A stretch of DNA of 41,771 bases from an uncultured Anaerolineae bacterium (lineage in GTDB: Bacteria; Chloroflexota; Anaerolineae; J036; Brachytrichaceae), in the NCBI GenBank assembly GCA_938034415.1, contig CALHLE010000015.1, positions 1 through 41,771 of the forward strand, written 5' to 3'. The notes below the pieces were generated by a model. The model did not search any database and was not told the DNA's origin. It saw only the letters and a program-made list of their open reading frames with translations. The first letter of the stretch is position 1. Each line of letters opens with the position of its first letter. The position numbers were made by a program, and so were the translations under genes. Below, piece by piece: positions 25,715 to 34,179 of this stretch.

Positions 25715-25802
25715 ACCCTTAAGCCAAGACAACGGGACGGCCTCGCGCCTCACCTAAGCCGGCTACGGACCTGCCCGGTGGATCGTGGGAAAATAAGCGT
25801 CC

Positions 25803-26849
25803 ATGCAACCGACGTTCTGGGTTCGTGATGTGCCGGTATACGGCGACCTGATCCTGTCGCCGATGGACGGGTTTTCCGACCTGCCCTACCGGCTGATCTG
25901 CCGCGAATACGGCAGCGCGATGAGCTACACCGAGTTCACGGCATGCGAGGCCATCCTGCGCGACGCTAAGCCGGCCCTGCGCCAGCTCGACTACGACCCG
26001 CGCGAGAAACCGCAACTCACCTTTCAAATCTTCGATAGCGACGAAGACCGCATCGTGGCCTGCGCGCAGAAGATCGAACAACTCGGCCCCGGCATCATTG
26101 ACCTGAACATGGGGTGCTCCGTGAGCAGCGTCAGCGGTCGCGGCGCGGGCGCCGGCCTGCTGCGCGACCCGCAGAAGATCGCGCGCATCTTCAACCGACT
26201 GAGCAAAGCCGTGCGCGTGCCGGTCACCGCCAAGATTCGCCTAGGGTGGGATGCGCGGTCCCGCAACTACCTAGAGGTGGCCAGGATCCTGGAGGACAAC
26301 GGCGCGTCGCTGATCGCCGTGCACGGCCGCACAAAAGAGCAAGCCTACAAAGGCTTCGCCGACTGGGATGCGATCGCCGAAGTCAAACAGGCGGTGAAGA
26401 TTCCGGTGATTGGCAACGGGGACGTGAAGACCGTCGCCGACATCGCGCGCATCAAAGCGCACACCGGCTGCGACGGCGTGATGATCGGCCGCGCCGCGAT
26501 CGGCAATCCCTGGATCTTCCAGCGCAAAGACCGCCACGAGGTCACCGTCGAGGAGGTGATCGCGCTGCTCAAGCGTCACCTGCGCGCGATGATCGAGTAC
26601 TACGGCGATCGCGGCCTGATCCTCTTCCGCAAGCACGCCGTGAAATACATGCAGGGCATGCCGCATGTGGCCGCGCTGCGCGCGCAACTCGTCACGTGCG
26701 ACAGCGTCGGCGCGTTCCACGAGCGGGTGGACGAATTCCAGCGACGCTATGAACAGGGCACCTTGCCCAACGAGGCATACGAAACCGTGCCCGCCCCGGA
26801 AGAGGAAATTGAGTGGTCGTGCGACCGGGCAACCGTCGCATGCGCGTAG
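25803..26849 (+). CDS. tRNA-dihydrouridine synthase (Dus family)
   Basis: A 348-residue FMN-dependent TIM-barrel reductase that makes dihydrouridine in tRNA D-loops. The family start SPMDGFSDLPYR, the HGRTKEQAYKG motif with the FMN/tRNA-contacting residues, and IGNGDV and GVMIGRAAIGNPWIF are all present. The catalytic cysteine is C105 in NMGCSV; the usual Pro after it (GCP) is Ser. The C-terminal helical domain of about 80 residues is present. GAAAAT at 25789-25794 is 8 nt before the ATG. The stop is overlapped by the next ATG (10 bases), so the GT4 gene is translationally coupled. DusB-like is likely, but subfamily assignment needs alignment. Confidence 0.92.
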   Translation: MQPTFWVRDVPVYGDLILSPMDGFSDLPYRLICREYGSAMSYTEFTACEAILRDAKPALRQLDYDPREKPQLTFQIFDSDEDRIVACAQKIEQLGPGIIDLNMGCSVSSVSGRGAGAGLLRDPQKIARIFNRLSKAVRVPVTAKIRLGWDARSRNYLEVARILEDNGASLIAVHGRTKEQAYKGFADWDAIAEVKQAVKIPVIGNGDVKTVADIARIKAHTGCDGVMIGRAAIGNPWIFQRKDRHEVTVEEVIALLKRHLRAMIEYYGDRGLILFRKHAVKYMQGMPHVAALRAQLVTCDSVGAFHERVDEFQRRYEQGTLPNEAYETVPAPEEEIEWSCDRATVACA

Positions 26850-27946
26850 CGCTGATCTCCAAGGCGCTGGTGGTCGGCGCATATCAGCGCAAATGCGAAC
26901 TCATCGCCGCGCATCCCGATATCGCGCTCACCGTTCTCGTCCCGCCATCGTGGGGCAACCAGCCACTCGAACGCGCCCACACAAACGGCTACGCGCTCCA
27001 GGTCATCCCGATTCGCTTCAACGGCAACTTTCATCTGCACTATTACCCCACTCTGCCCCAGGCGCTGACGCAACTGCGGCCAGACGTGGTTCACATTGAT
27101 GAGGAGCCTTATAACTTAGCGACGTGGCTGGCCGTGAAGGCGGCGCGAGCGCTTCGGCCGTCGCCGCGCGTCATCTTCTTCTCTTGGCAGAACATTCGTC
27201 GGCGCTACCCGCCGCCGTTCAGTTGGATGGAACGCGGCGTGCTGCGAGAAGCCGACGTCGCCCTTGTCGGCAGCGAGTCGGCCTGCGCGGTGTGGCGGGC
27301 CAAAGGATTCACCCGACCGATTCATGTCATCCCGCAGTTTGGCGTGGATGAGCAAACGTTCGCCCCGTCGGACGAGCTGCGCAACCGCGAAGCGTTCGTC
27401 ATCGGCTACGCCGGCCGACTGGTGCGCGAAAAGGGCGTGGACGTGTTGATCCGCGCTTTTGCCCGTTTGCCCAACTCGACGCGCCTGAGCGTCGTCGGCG
27501 CAGGGCCGGAGCTGGACGCCTTGCGCGCGTTGGCGCACCAGTTGCGCGTCGCCGAGCGCGTGACGTTTCGCCCGTCGCTGCCGTCTACCCAAATGCCGGA
27601 GTTCTATCGCGCGCTGGACGCCTTCGTGCTGCCCTCGCGCACCTTGCCCAATTGGAAGGAGCAATTCGGCCGCGTGCTCGTCGAGGCGATGGCATGTGGG
27701 GTGCCGGTAATAGCCTCACGTTGCGGGGAAGCGCCTAGCGTTGTGGGCGACGCCGGCCTCATCTTCGACGAAGAGGACGATGTAGCGCTCGCCGAGCACC
27801 TCACGGCGCTGATGGCACAGCCCAGCCGCCGCGCGGAAATCGGGCGACGCGGACGCGCCCGCGCGCTCGCCCATTTCACGATGCGCCACATCGCCGATCG
27901 CACAGTAGAGGTCTATCGGGCAAGCTTCGCCGACGCAGGGACATGA
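26840..27946 (+). CDS. Glycosyltransferase family 4
   Basis: A 368-residue GT-B enzyme beginning MRVALISKALVVGAYQRK. The C-terminal nucleotide-sugar domain shows IGYAGRLVREKGVDVLIRAF, VVGAGPELDALRAL and EQFGRVLVEAMACGVPVIASRCGEAPSVVG, the retaining GT4 signature with its E-x7-E spacing. The N-terminal half contains DVVHIDEEPYNLA, seen in GTs acting on lipid-linked or protein acceptors. The internal ATG at 26840 is chosen over an upstream start at 26813, since the conserved sequence begins there. It is coupled to dus by a 10-base overlap. Acceptor and donor are unknown. Confidence 0.88.
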   Translation: MRVALISKALVVGAYQRKCELIAAHPDIALTVLVPPSWGNQPLERAHTNGYALQVIPIRFNGNFHLHYYPTLPQALTQLRPDVVHIDEEPYNLATWLAVKAARALRPSPRVIFFSWQNIRRRYPPPFSWMERGVLREADVALVGSESACAVWRAKGFTRPIHVIPQFGVDEQTFAPSDELRNREAFVIGYAGRLVREKGVDVLIRAFARLPNSTRLSVVGAGPELDALRALAHQLRVAERVTFRPSLPSTQMPEFYRALDAFVLPSRTLPNWKEQFGRVLVEAMACGVPVIASRCGEAPSVVGDAGLIFDEEDDVALAEHLTALMAQPSRRAEIGRRGRARALAHFTMRHIADRTVEVYRASFADAGT

Positions 27947-27978
27947 GCCGGCGACTTACTTGGCCGTTGGCGTTCAGT

Positions 27979-28656
27979 TCAACTGCTTTGCTTGGGCAGC
28001 TTGGGCACCAGCCAGTTCAGGAAAGAATCCATCGAGCGCGTCTGAAGCAGCACCCTGCCCGGGCCGGTCAAGTCCACCACCAGCCCTTCACCACTGAAGA
28101 AGGTGGATTTCAGTCCGCCCACTCGACGAACCTTGAAGCCGATCCCCTCGCTGAAAGCCACCAAGTGGCCGGTATCCACTGTGTATATCTCCCCTGCTCC
28201 CAGATTAACTTCATGAATAGCGCCAAACGAGGAGAGAAGCAATTTGCCCGTGCCGGAAGCCCGGAGCATGATGAGTCCCTCAGAGGCGAAGAAGGTCTTT
28301 GCACCGCCCCACTTCGTGTCTAGGGTTACGCTCGTCTCTGACGCGAGGTAAGACCCGGACTGCACCATGAGGCCCTCATTGCGCAGTTCCAACACAAAGA
28401 CGTCGCCGGGAAGCGCCGGCGCGACGGTCACCTCGCCGCCGTTGGCCGGCGCGCGAAAGGTGTTTTGAAAGAAGCTCTCGCCGGCCAGCACCGATCGCGC
28501 CAACGACTTAAGAATGCCTCCCACGGCCTTCGTTTCTACTACCACGCCCTGGGACAAGCTCACCATGGCGCCGCTCTCCGCTCGAATCTCCTCATTGGGC
28601 GCCAGCCGAATCACGCCGAGAGAGTAGGACGGGCGATACAGGATTTCTACTTGCAT
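27979..28656 (-). CDS. AIM24 / TIGR00266-family protein
   Basis: A 225-residue all-beta (double-stranded beta-helix-like) protein. The family pattern is visible in LAPNEEIRAESGAMVSLSQGV, the FFQNTF.A segment, LRNEGLMVQSGSYLAS and the C-terminal GEGLVVDLTGPGRVLLQTRS. In yeast a homologue (Aim24) sits in mitochondria; the bacterial function is unknown. A good AAGGAG lies 9 nt before the ATG. It is convergent with the GT4 gene and stands alone, with its upstream region shared with the tRNA-Val promoter region. Confidence 0.85.
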   Translation of the reverse strand: MQVEILYRPSYSLGVIRLAPNEEIRAESGAMVSLSQGVVVETKAVGGILKSLARSVLAGESFFQNTFRAPANGGEVTVAPALPGDVFVLELRNEGLMVQSGSYLASETSVTLDTKWGGAKTFFASEGLIMLRASGTGKLLLSSFGAIHEVNLGAGEIYTVDTGHLVAFSEGIGFKVRRVGGLKSTFFSGEGLVVDLTGPGRVLLQTRSMDSFLNWLVPKLPKQSS

Positions 28657-28850
28657 GTTGCTTTACTCCTTTTCTGCATTCATCGCCCCCGCCGTCAAGC
28701 AGCTCACTAGAAAGGGGAAATGCACGACTCGCAGATTATCTAACAGAAGTTGAACTTTGCATGTGTGCTGCCGGCGCGCAGGACGCTGAGCTAAAGTATT
28801 CCTACTGGGCGAACAAAACGGCGCCGAGCTGACGACCGACGGGTATCGGC

Positions 28851-28880
28851 TTGAGCAGCGGATGGGTGCGGATGTATAAT
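28851..28880 (+). promoter_or_regulatory. tRNA-Val promoter
   Basis: TTGAGC (28851-28856), 18 bp, TATAAT (28875-28880). The start of transcription would fall about 8 nt before the tRNA, as expected for a monocistronic tRNA gene. Confidence 0.75.
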
Positions 28881-28894
28881 CTTGTCCGAAGTTC

Positions 28895-28968
28895 GGCCTC
28901 CTAGCTCAGTTGGTCAGAGCGCACGGTTCACATCCGTGAGGTCACAGGTTCGAGCCCTGTGGAGGCCA
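28895..28968 (+). tRNA. tRNA-Val (anticodon CAC)
   Basis: A 74-nt cloverleaf folds cleanly. The acceptor stem GGCCTCC pairs with GGAGGCC, the D stem is GCTC/GAGC, the anticodon stem CACGG/CCGTG encloses the loop TTCACAT with anticodon CAC, and the T arm ACAGG-TTCGAGC-CCTGT is perfect. The discriminator base is A and no CCA is encoded. It reads GUG codons, which are common in this GC-rich genome. It has its own promoter and terminator. Confidence 0.97.
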
Positions 28969-28978
28969 TCGAGAAGAG

Positions 28979-29005
28979 GGCGCACGCGCGTGCGCCTTTA
29001 ATTTT
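28979..29005 (+). terminator. Intrinsic terminator after tRNA-Val
   Basis: A GGCGCAC/GTGCGCC stem with GCGC loop (28979-28996) is followed by TTTAATTTT. It ends only 6 nt before the ATG of the PfkB-like gene. Confidence 0.8.
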
Positions 29006-29011
29006 GCGACC

Positions 29012-29932
29012 ATGTCCTCCGCGCCTCGCGTCGTCTGTTTTGGCTACGTCAACCCTGGCGTGGTGTTCTCGGTGGATCGCTACCCGCCCGCCAACACCGG
29101 CGCCTACGTCACTGCCAAGCGGCCGTTCATCGGGGCCGACTGCGCGATGGCTGCGCAGATGCTGGCGCGATGGGGCGTCGAAGCGCACCTGATCGGCAAC
29201 GCGCTCGGCAACGATGACCTGGGCCGCCGCACGCTGGCGCAATTGGCCGAGCTGGGCGTGCGCACGCACATCGCGCTGCGGCCTGATCTGCGCACGCCGG
29301 ACGAGGTGGACATCTCCGACCGCGCCGGCACGCGCACCTTCTTCGTCGAGGACGCCCCCGCAGTGTGGGGAAGCCTGCTCGAGGCGGATCTCGAAGCCAT
29401 CATCGGCGCTGCGATGCTGTATGTGGATTGGTATGTCGGGCCGGCTGCCGAGCGCGCTATCGCATTTGCGCGCGCCCACGGCGTGCCGGTCTTCTTGAAC
29501 GTGGAATATTCGCTGCGCCAACCCGACCGCTACCAACCTCTGATCAACCAGTCGGCCTACGCACAAGCGCCGATGTCCGACGTCCACGTGGCACCGGAAG
29601 ATCCGCGCGCAATCGCCGAGGCGCTGCAAGCGCTGGGGGTTGAGGTCGCGTTTGTCACACGCGGCAAGCATGGCTCGCTGGCGCTTGATCGGACGGGGCT
29701 AATCGAAGTTCCCGCGCCGGCTGTGCAAGTCGTTGACACGCAGGGCGCCGGCGCGGTGTATTCCGCCGCGGCAATATATGGCCTACTCGCCGGCTGGTCG
29801 GTCGCGCAAGTGGCGCATTTCGCCACGACGGCGGCGTCGCTCAAATGCGCGCAGCACGGCCTGCTCGACGCCACGGTGGAAGCGATCCTGGCGCAGGCGC
29901 TGCCATTGGGCGCAGTCATCCGCAGCCGATGA
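29012..29932 (+). CDS. Degenerate PfkB-family (ribokinase-like) protein
   Basis: A 306-residue protein with the ribokinase fold. The C-terminal PfkB signature, normally DTxGAGD, reads DTQGAGAVYSAA: the catalytic Asp is Ala248 (codon GCG at 29753). The N-terminal GG...N sugar-binding signature is also altered (GADCAMAAQ, 41-49). The rest of the fold, including VAFVTRGKHGSLAL and VPAPAVQVVDT, is well kept and the frame is intact, so it is not a decaying gene. It probably does not phosphorylate sugars and may bind a nucleotide or sugar without catalysis. The ATG lies 6 nt after the tRNA terminator, without a visible promoter or Shine-Dalgarno. Its TGA overlaps the next ATG (ATGA). Confidence 0.8.
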   Translation: MSSAPRVVCFGYVNPGVVFSVDRYPPANTGAYVTAKRPFIGADCAMAAQMLARWGVEAHLIGNALGNDDLGRRTLAQLAELGVRTHIALRPDLRTPDEVDISDRAGTRTFFVEDAPAVWGSLLEADLEAIIGAAMLYVDWYVGPAAERAIAFARAHGVPVFLNVEYSLRQPDRYQPLINQSAYAQAPMSDVHVAPEDPRAIAEALQALGVEVAFVTRGKHGSLALDRTGLIEVPAPAVQVVDTQGAGAVYSAAAIYGLLAGWSVAQVAHFATTAASLKCAQHGLLDATVEAILAQALPLGAVIRSR

Positions 29933-30651
29933 ACCCCAAACTCCAACTGGCCCTCTGGGTAGCCGGCTCGTTCGCCATCGGCCTGGCTGCTGTTGCTGCC
30001 GTCCACCGCTCCGGCGCAGGCCGGCTCCGCCATGCGCTCGCTGAATCCGAGCTGGGCAGCATATTCATCGAGGTCGCGCTCTTCACCTATTGCATCGGGC
30101 TGCCGTTCGGGGCGCTGATCACTGGCGCGCTCGGCGTGGATCTGTTTGGCCTGGGCGCGATCGCGGTGGAGAACGCATCCACGTTGGGCGGCTTCACGCT
30201 GCGCGATTGGACGCGCGGCAGCATCGCCGCCGGCCTGGCGACCGGATTCGTGCTGGCCGTGCTTTGGATGGCGCGGCGCAGCGCCGGCCCGCCATCGTCA
30301 CCCTCAGATGAACGGCTCGGCGCATTGCCGACCCTGCGAGATGCCGCATACGCCGAGGCGCATTGGGCGTTCTACCGCGCGCCGTTCGTGCTGCTGTTCC
30401 AGGATGCCTACTGGGGCGCAATCGCCGGCTTCACCCTAATCGCCGTGGAGTGGGCGCTCGCGCGACGGCTGCGCCATGCGCCGCCGCATGCGGATCGGTC
30501 GCATACCCTCGTGGCGACCTGTTGCATGCTGACCAGCGGCCTGCTTTACGTGACGGCGCGCAACCTGTGGCTGATGATCGTCGCCCATGCGGCAATCCGC
30601 TGGGTCGGTGGGCGCTTGCTCACGCGAACGGTCCAGCCGGCTGCGCCGTAA
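29929..30651 (+). CDS. Polytopic membrane protein, possibly a divergent CPBP-type protein
   Basis: A 240-residue protein with about six hydrophobic segments, coupled to the degenerate kinase by an ATGA overlap. A loop contains YAEAHWAFYRAPF, and the C-terminus contains NLWLMIVAHAAIRW. These recall the E-x-x-x-R and H-x-x-x-(N/D/B) motifs of CPBP (Abi/CAAX protease) membrane proteins, but the classical EExxxR is not intact, so activity is doubtful. Starts upstream of 29929 would overlap the kinase deeply and were not used. No other family is recognised. Confidence 0.5.
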   Translation: MNPKLQLALWVAGSFAIGLAAVAAVHRSGAGRLRHALAESELGSIFIEVALFTYCIGLPFGALITGALGVDLFGLGAIAVENASTLGGFTLRDWTRGSIAAGLATGFVLAVLWMARRSAGPPSSPSDERLGALPTLRDAAYAEAHWAFYRAPFVLLFQDAYWGAIAGFTLIAVEWALARRLRHAPPHADRSHTLVATCCMLTSGLLYVTARNLWLMIVAHAAIRWVGGRLLTRTVQPAAP

Positions 30652-30760
30652 CGCAGCGCGCCGAATCAGGCTTCACCGTCCAAAGCGGGCAAGATCGCTG
30701 CGCGCGCCTCGCCAAAGCCGACGCGCATGCCATCGCGCTCCGCCCCGGGTGCCGCGCGAG

Positions 30761-30766
30761 TACAAT
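30761..30766 (+). promoter_or_regulatory. Putative -10 element for the aminotransferase gene
   Basis: TACAAT lies 38 nt before the ATG at 30805, inside the 153-bp gap after the membrane protein gene. No good -35 is visible. Confidence 0.3.
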
Positions 30767-30804
30767 CGGCGCGATATAGCCTATTGACTATCACGCCCTG
30801 CACG

Positions 30805-31974
30805 ATGCTGCGCACTTCTGCCCGCACCCAGCATTTCCCCGAGTCCATCATCCGCGAGATGACGCGCATTGCCCTTGATGTCGGCGCAATCAACCTCTCG
30901 CAAGGCTACCCCGACTTCGCTGCGCCGCAGGCCATCAAAGATGCCGCCGCGCAGGCGATTCAGGACGACTGGAATCAGTATTCGGTCACCTGGGGGCTGA
31001 AGCCGCTGCGCGACGCGATCGCTGCTCACTACCGCCGGCGCTACGAGATGGATGTCAACCCGGATACGGACGTAGTGGTCTGTTGCGGAGCGACCGAGTG
31101 CATGATCGCCGCAATGCTGGGCGTGGTGAACCCCGGCGACGAAGTGGTCTTCTTCGAGCCGTATTACGAGAGCTACATCCCCAACTGCTTCATCACCCAG
31201 AGCACCCCGCGCTTCGTCTCGCTGCGGCCAACCGCCGGCGGTGCGTGGGAATTCGACCCCGACGAACTGCGCCGCGCATTCAACGCGAAGACCAAGGTCA
31301 TCATCCTCAACTCGCCGCACAACCCCACCGGCAAAGTCTTCACGCGCGACGAGCTGCAATTGATCGCCGATTTGTGCATCGAGCATGACGTGATCGCCAT
31401 CACCGACGAGATCTACGAGTTCATCACCTACGACGGCGCGCAGCACACGCCCATCGCCACGCTGCCCGGCATGGCCGAGCGCACCATCACCATCAGCGGC
31501 ATGAGCAAGACGTTCAGCGTCACCGGCTGGCGGCTGGGCTACGCCGTGGCCCCCGCCGACCTGATGGTCGGCGTGCGCAAGGCGCACGATTTCATGAGCG
31601 TATGCGCCGCCACCCCGCTTCAAGTCGCCGGCATCACGATGCTGACGCTGGGCGACGACTACTATCGGCAATTGCGCGAGGACTACGCGCAACGGCGAAC
31701 GTTTGCGCTGGAGATGTTGCGCGAGGTCGGATTCAAGCCGGTCACGCCGCAAGGCGCGTATTACATCATGGCCGACTTCAGCGCCATTAGCGACGAGGAT
31801 GACATCACCTTTGGCCTGCGCATGGCGAAGGAGATCGGCGTGGCATGCGTGCCGGGGTCGCCGTTCTTCAGCCAGCCGGAGCTGAGCCGGAATATCGTGC
31901 GTTTCGCTTTTTGCAAAAAGCGCGAGACGCTCGAACAAGCGCGCGAGCGGCTACAGCGGCTGAAGGGCAGCTAG
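30805..31974 (+). CDS. Class I/II PLP-dependent aminotransferase (KAT/methionine aminotransferase-like)
   Basis: A 389-residue fold-type I enzyme. INLSQGYPDF near the N-terminus, NSPHNPTGKVF (pyridine-binding Asn), ITDEIYEFITY and SGMSKTFSVTGWRLGY with the PLP lysine K235 are all present, along with the closing RFAFCKK Arg that binds the substrate carboxylate. This pattern fits kynurenine/glutamine transaminase-like and methionine aminotransferases. The ATG at 30805 is preferred; an earlier in-frame ATG at 30727 would add 26 residues of no family likeness and cover the promoter. Substrate is not determined. Confidence 0.92.
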   Translation: MLRTSARTQHFPESIIREMTRIALDVGAINLSQGYPDFAAPQAIKDAAAQAIQDDWNQYSVTWGLKPLRDAIAAHYRRRYEMDVNPDTDVVVCCGATECMIAAMLGVVNPGDEVVFFEPYYESYIPNCFITQSTPRFVSLRPTAGGAWEFDPDELRRAFNAKTKVIILNSPHNPTGKVFTRDELQLIADLCIEHDVIAITDEIYEFITYDGAQHTPIATLPGMAERTITISGMSKTFSVTGWRLGYAVAPADLMVGVRKAHDFMSVCAATPLQVAGITMLTLGDDYYRQLREDYAQRRTFALEMLREVGFKPVTPQGAYYIMADFSAISDEDDITFGLRMAKEIGVACVPGSPFFSQPELSRNIVRFAFCKKRETLEQARERLQRLKGS

Positions 31975-31987
31975 GCCGCGCGGGAGG

Positions 31988-34012
31988 TCAGCCAATCGCC
32001 GCCTCGATCGTCTCCTGCTCCGGTCGCTGTTGCTGCGCCTCGCGCTGCTTAGCCTGCTCGTAGTCGTTCGGCTCGTTCTCCGGATACAGCTCCACGTCCT
32101 CAGCGTGCAACTGATACGGCACGTCGGTGACGATGACGCGATCCATGGCCTGCAAGGCTGACATGATGCCCAGGGAGTTATTTGAGTGCAGCACGCGCGC
32201 CCATGGCGTATCCATCACCAACTGGCCCATGATGACGTGGACAAAGACGCTGGGGTCTGCTTCCAACTCACGCCTCACATACTCCACAATCGGCTCGACC
32301 AGGCGGCGATAGGGCGAAGGCAAGATCACCAGCTCGCCCTCGCCGATGCGCTCGCGCCATTTCTGCTGCACGATGTGCGTCTTGCGATCGTTGTAGTCCA
32401 CGTGTAGCGGCGTCCACGGATTGCCCAGCGACTTGGCGAAATCCACCACGCGCACGGTGCCGCGATGCACGTCATCCACGAGCACGATGGTCTTCACCGG
32501 GTGCGGCGTCGGCTTGACGCGCTCCTTGCTGAGGCTCAGGATGCGCGCGACGTTGCGGTAGTGCGTATGCACGCGGTAGAACACGAACACCATGACCGGA
32601 ATGACCAACAAGGTGATCCACGCGCCATGCGTGAACTTGGTCACCGCAAAGATCACCATCACCGCAAATGACACGACGGCGCCAGCGCCGTTGATGGCGA
32701 GGTTGCGTCGCCAGTGCGGGTCGTAAGTTGCCACGCTCTGGCCCATCTTCAACGATTCACCGGGTTTGAGCCTGGCGACTTCCAGCCAGCGCCGCACCAT
32801 GCCCGATTGCGATAGGGTGAAGCACATGAACACCCCTATCGCGTACAGCGGGATGAGCGACGTTGTGCGCGCGTTGAAGACGGTAATCAGTATGCTGGCC
32901 GCGACCGCCAAGGTGGCGATGCCGCCAGAGTAGACCAGCCGGCTGCCGCGGATGGCGAGCTGGCGCGGCAAGAAACTATCGCTGGCCAAGAAGGCGGCGA
33001 TGCGCGGGAAGTCAGCGTAGGCTGTATTTGCCGCCATGATCAGGATGATCGTCGTCGCTGCGATCTGCAACGCGTACAATGCGCCGGAGCCGAACACCGC
33101 GCGCGCAATCTGCGAGATGATCGTCTCCTCCTCCGAAGGTAACGCTTGCACCTGATTGGCCAACAGGGTGATGCCCATGAAGAGCGCGCCGAGCAACAAA
33201 CCCATCACGGAGATCGTCCGGGCGGCGTTCCGACCGCGCGGCTCCTTGAAGTTCTGCACGCCGTCGGAGATCGCTTCGATGCCGGTCAGCGCCGTGCAAC
33301 CGCTGCTGAACGCATAGAGGATGAGGAACAGGCTCAGCGGCTCGGCCGTCTGCGCCACCATGTGGACGTTCTCAACCGGCGTGAGCTGGCCGGTCAGCAG
33401 CTTGAACATGCCTACCGTCAGCGTCAAGAAGGTCATGCCGACGAAGAAATACGTCGGCACGGCAAAGATGCGCCCAGACTCCTTCACGCCGCGCAGATTG
33501 ATGATCGTCATGATCAGGATGGCCGCGAGCGCCACCAGCACCTCTCGTCCGCGCAGAATGGGGATCGCCGAGGCCACCTGATCGACGCCGCTGGAGATGC
33601 TGACGGCCACCGTGAGCACGTAATCCACCAACAGCGCGGCGCCGGCGATCTGCGAGGGCAGCACGCCCAGATTGTCGCGCGAGACCACGTATGCGCCGCA
33701 GCTTGCGCCGTTGTACGCTTTGATCGTTTGCCGGTAAGAGATGATCAGCACAGCAAGAACTGCCGTGATGGCGACTGCGATTGGAACCGAGATGCGAAAT
33801 ACGCCGACGCCGGCGACGGCAAACGCAGACGCGAGCACCACGAGGATCTCCTGCGTCGCGTAGGCCGTGGACGACAGCGCGTCGGACGCAAAAACGGCCA
33901 GGCCAATGGGGTTGCTGACAGCTTGGTGAGGCGCTTCCTCGGTGCGCAACGGCCGCCCGATCAACACCTGCTTGATGGGTTCCAATGAAGCGCCTGGTAA
34001 TATGCGGGACAT
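31988..34012 (-). CDS. KimA-like potassium/amino-acid transporter (APC superfamily)
   Basis: A 674-residue transporter. About twelve membrane helices occupy residues 40-480, starting with VFASDALSSTAYATQEIL, which is characteristic of the KimA (YdaO) branch of the APC superfamily. The C-terminal cytoplasmic part (about 500-640) has the USP-like fold seen in KimA: VKTIVLVDDVHRGTVR, VILPSPYRRLVEPIVEYV and VFVHVIMGQLVMDTPWARVLH. KimA imports potassium and is shut down by c-di-AMP in Bacillus. The last 30 residues are Glu/Gln-rich and variable. A minus-strand promoter lies about 140 bp upstream, leaving a long leader. Amino-acid transport is the alternative. Confidence 0.85.
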   Translation of the reverse strand: MSRILPGASLEPIKQVLIGRPLRTEEAPHQAVSNPIGLAVFASDALSSTAYATQEILVVLASAFAVAGVGVFRISVPIAVAITAVLAVLIISYRQTIKAYNGASCGAYVVSRDNLGVLPSQIAGAALLVDYVLTVAVSISSGVDQVASAIPILRGREVLVALAAILIMTIINLRGVKESGRIFAVPTYFFVGMTFLTLTVGMFKLLTGQLTPVENVHMVAQTAEPLSLFLILYAFSSGCTALTGIEAISDGVQNFKEPRGRNAARTISVMGLLLGALFMGITLLANQVQALPSEEETIISQIARAVFGSGALYALQIAATTIILIMAANTAYADFPRIAAFLASDSFLPRQLAIRGSRLVYSGGIATLAVAASILITVFNARTTSLIPLYAIGVFMCFTLSQSGMVRRWLEVARLKPGESLKMGQSVATYDPHWRRNLAINGAGAVVSFAVMVIFAVTKFTHGAWITLLVIPVMVFVFYRVHTHYRNVARILSLSKERVKPTPHPVKTIVLVDDVHRGTVRVVDFAKSLGNPWTPLHVDYNDRKTHIVQQKWRERIGEGELVILPSPYRRLVEPIVEYVRRELEADPSVFVHVIMGQLVMDTPWARVLHSNNSLGIMSALQAMDRVIVTDVPYQLHAEDVELYPENEPNDYEQAKQREAQQQRPEQETIEAAIG

Positions 34013-34152
34013 ATCAACAGCTCAGCAATTAGAAAGGGAACGCCCAATCAGAGGGTAATCTGAGGTTTACGCGAGATAGGCACAGCAGTCCGGTAGCCCA
34101 AGCAACCGGCGAACGACGTGCGGCAAACTTTGCTTGTTGCTGACAACGGGTG

Positions 34153-34179
34153 AGTATACACCCCGATAGACTCGTTCAA
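34153..34179 (-). promoter_or_regulatory. Probable promoter of the KimA-like gene
   Basis: On the minus strand TTGAAC (34179-34174), 15 bp, TATACT (34158-34153). Transcription would start near 34146, giving a leader of about 130 nt with several short hairpins (for example GCAAA-G-TTTGC and CCGGT/ACCGG). Confidence 0.45.

Noticed and set aside
28881-29192. An open frame running through the tRNA-Val 3' end into the PfkB-like gene
   Set aside because: It overlaps a perfect tRNA and is out of frame with the recognised protein.
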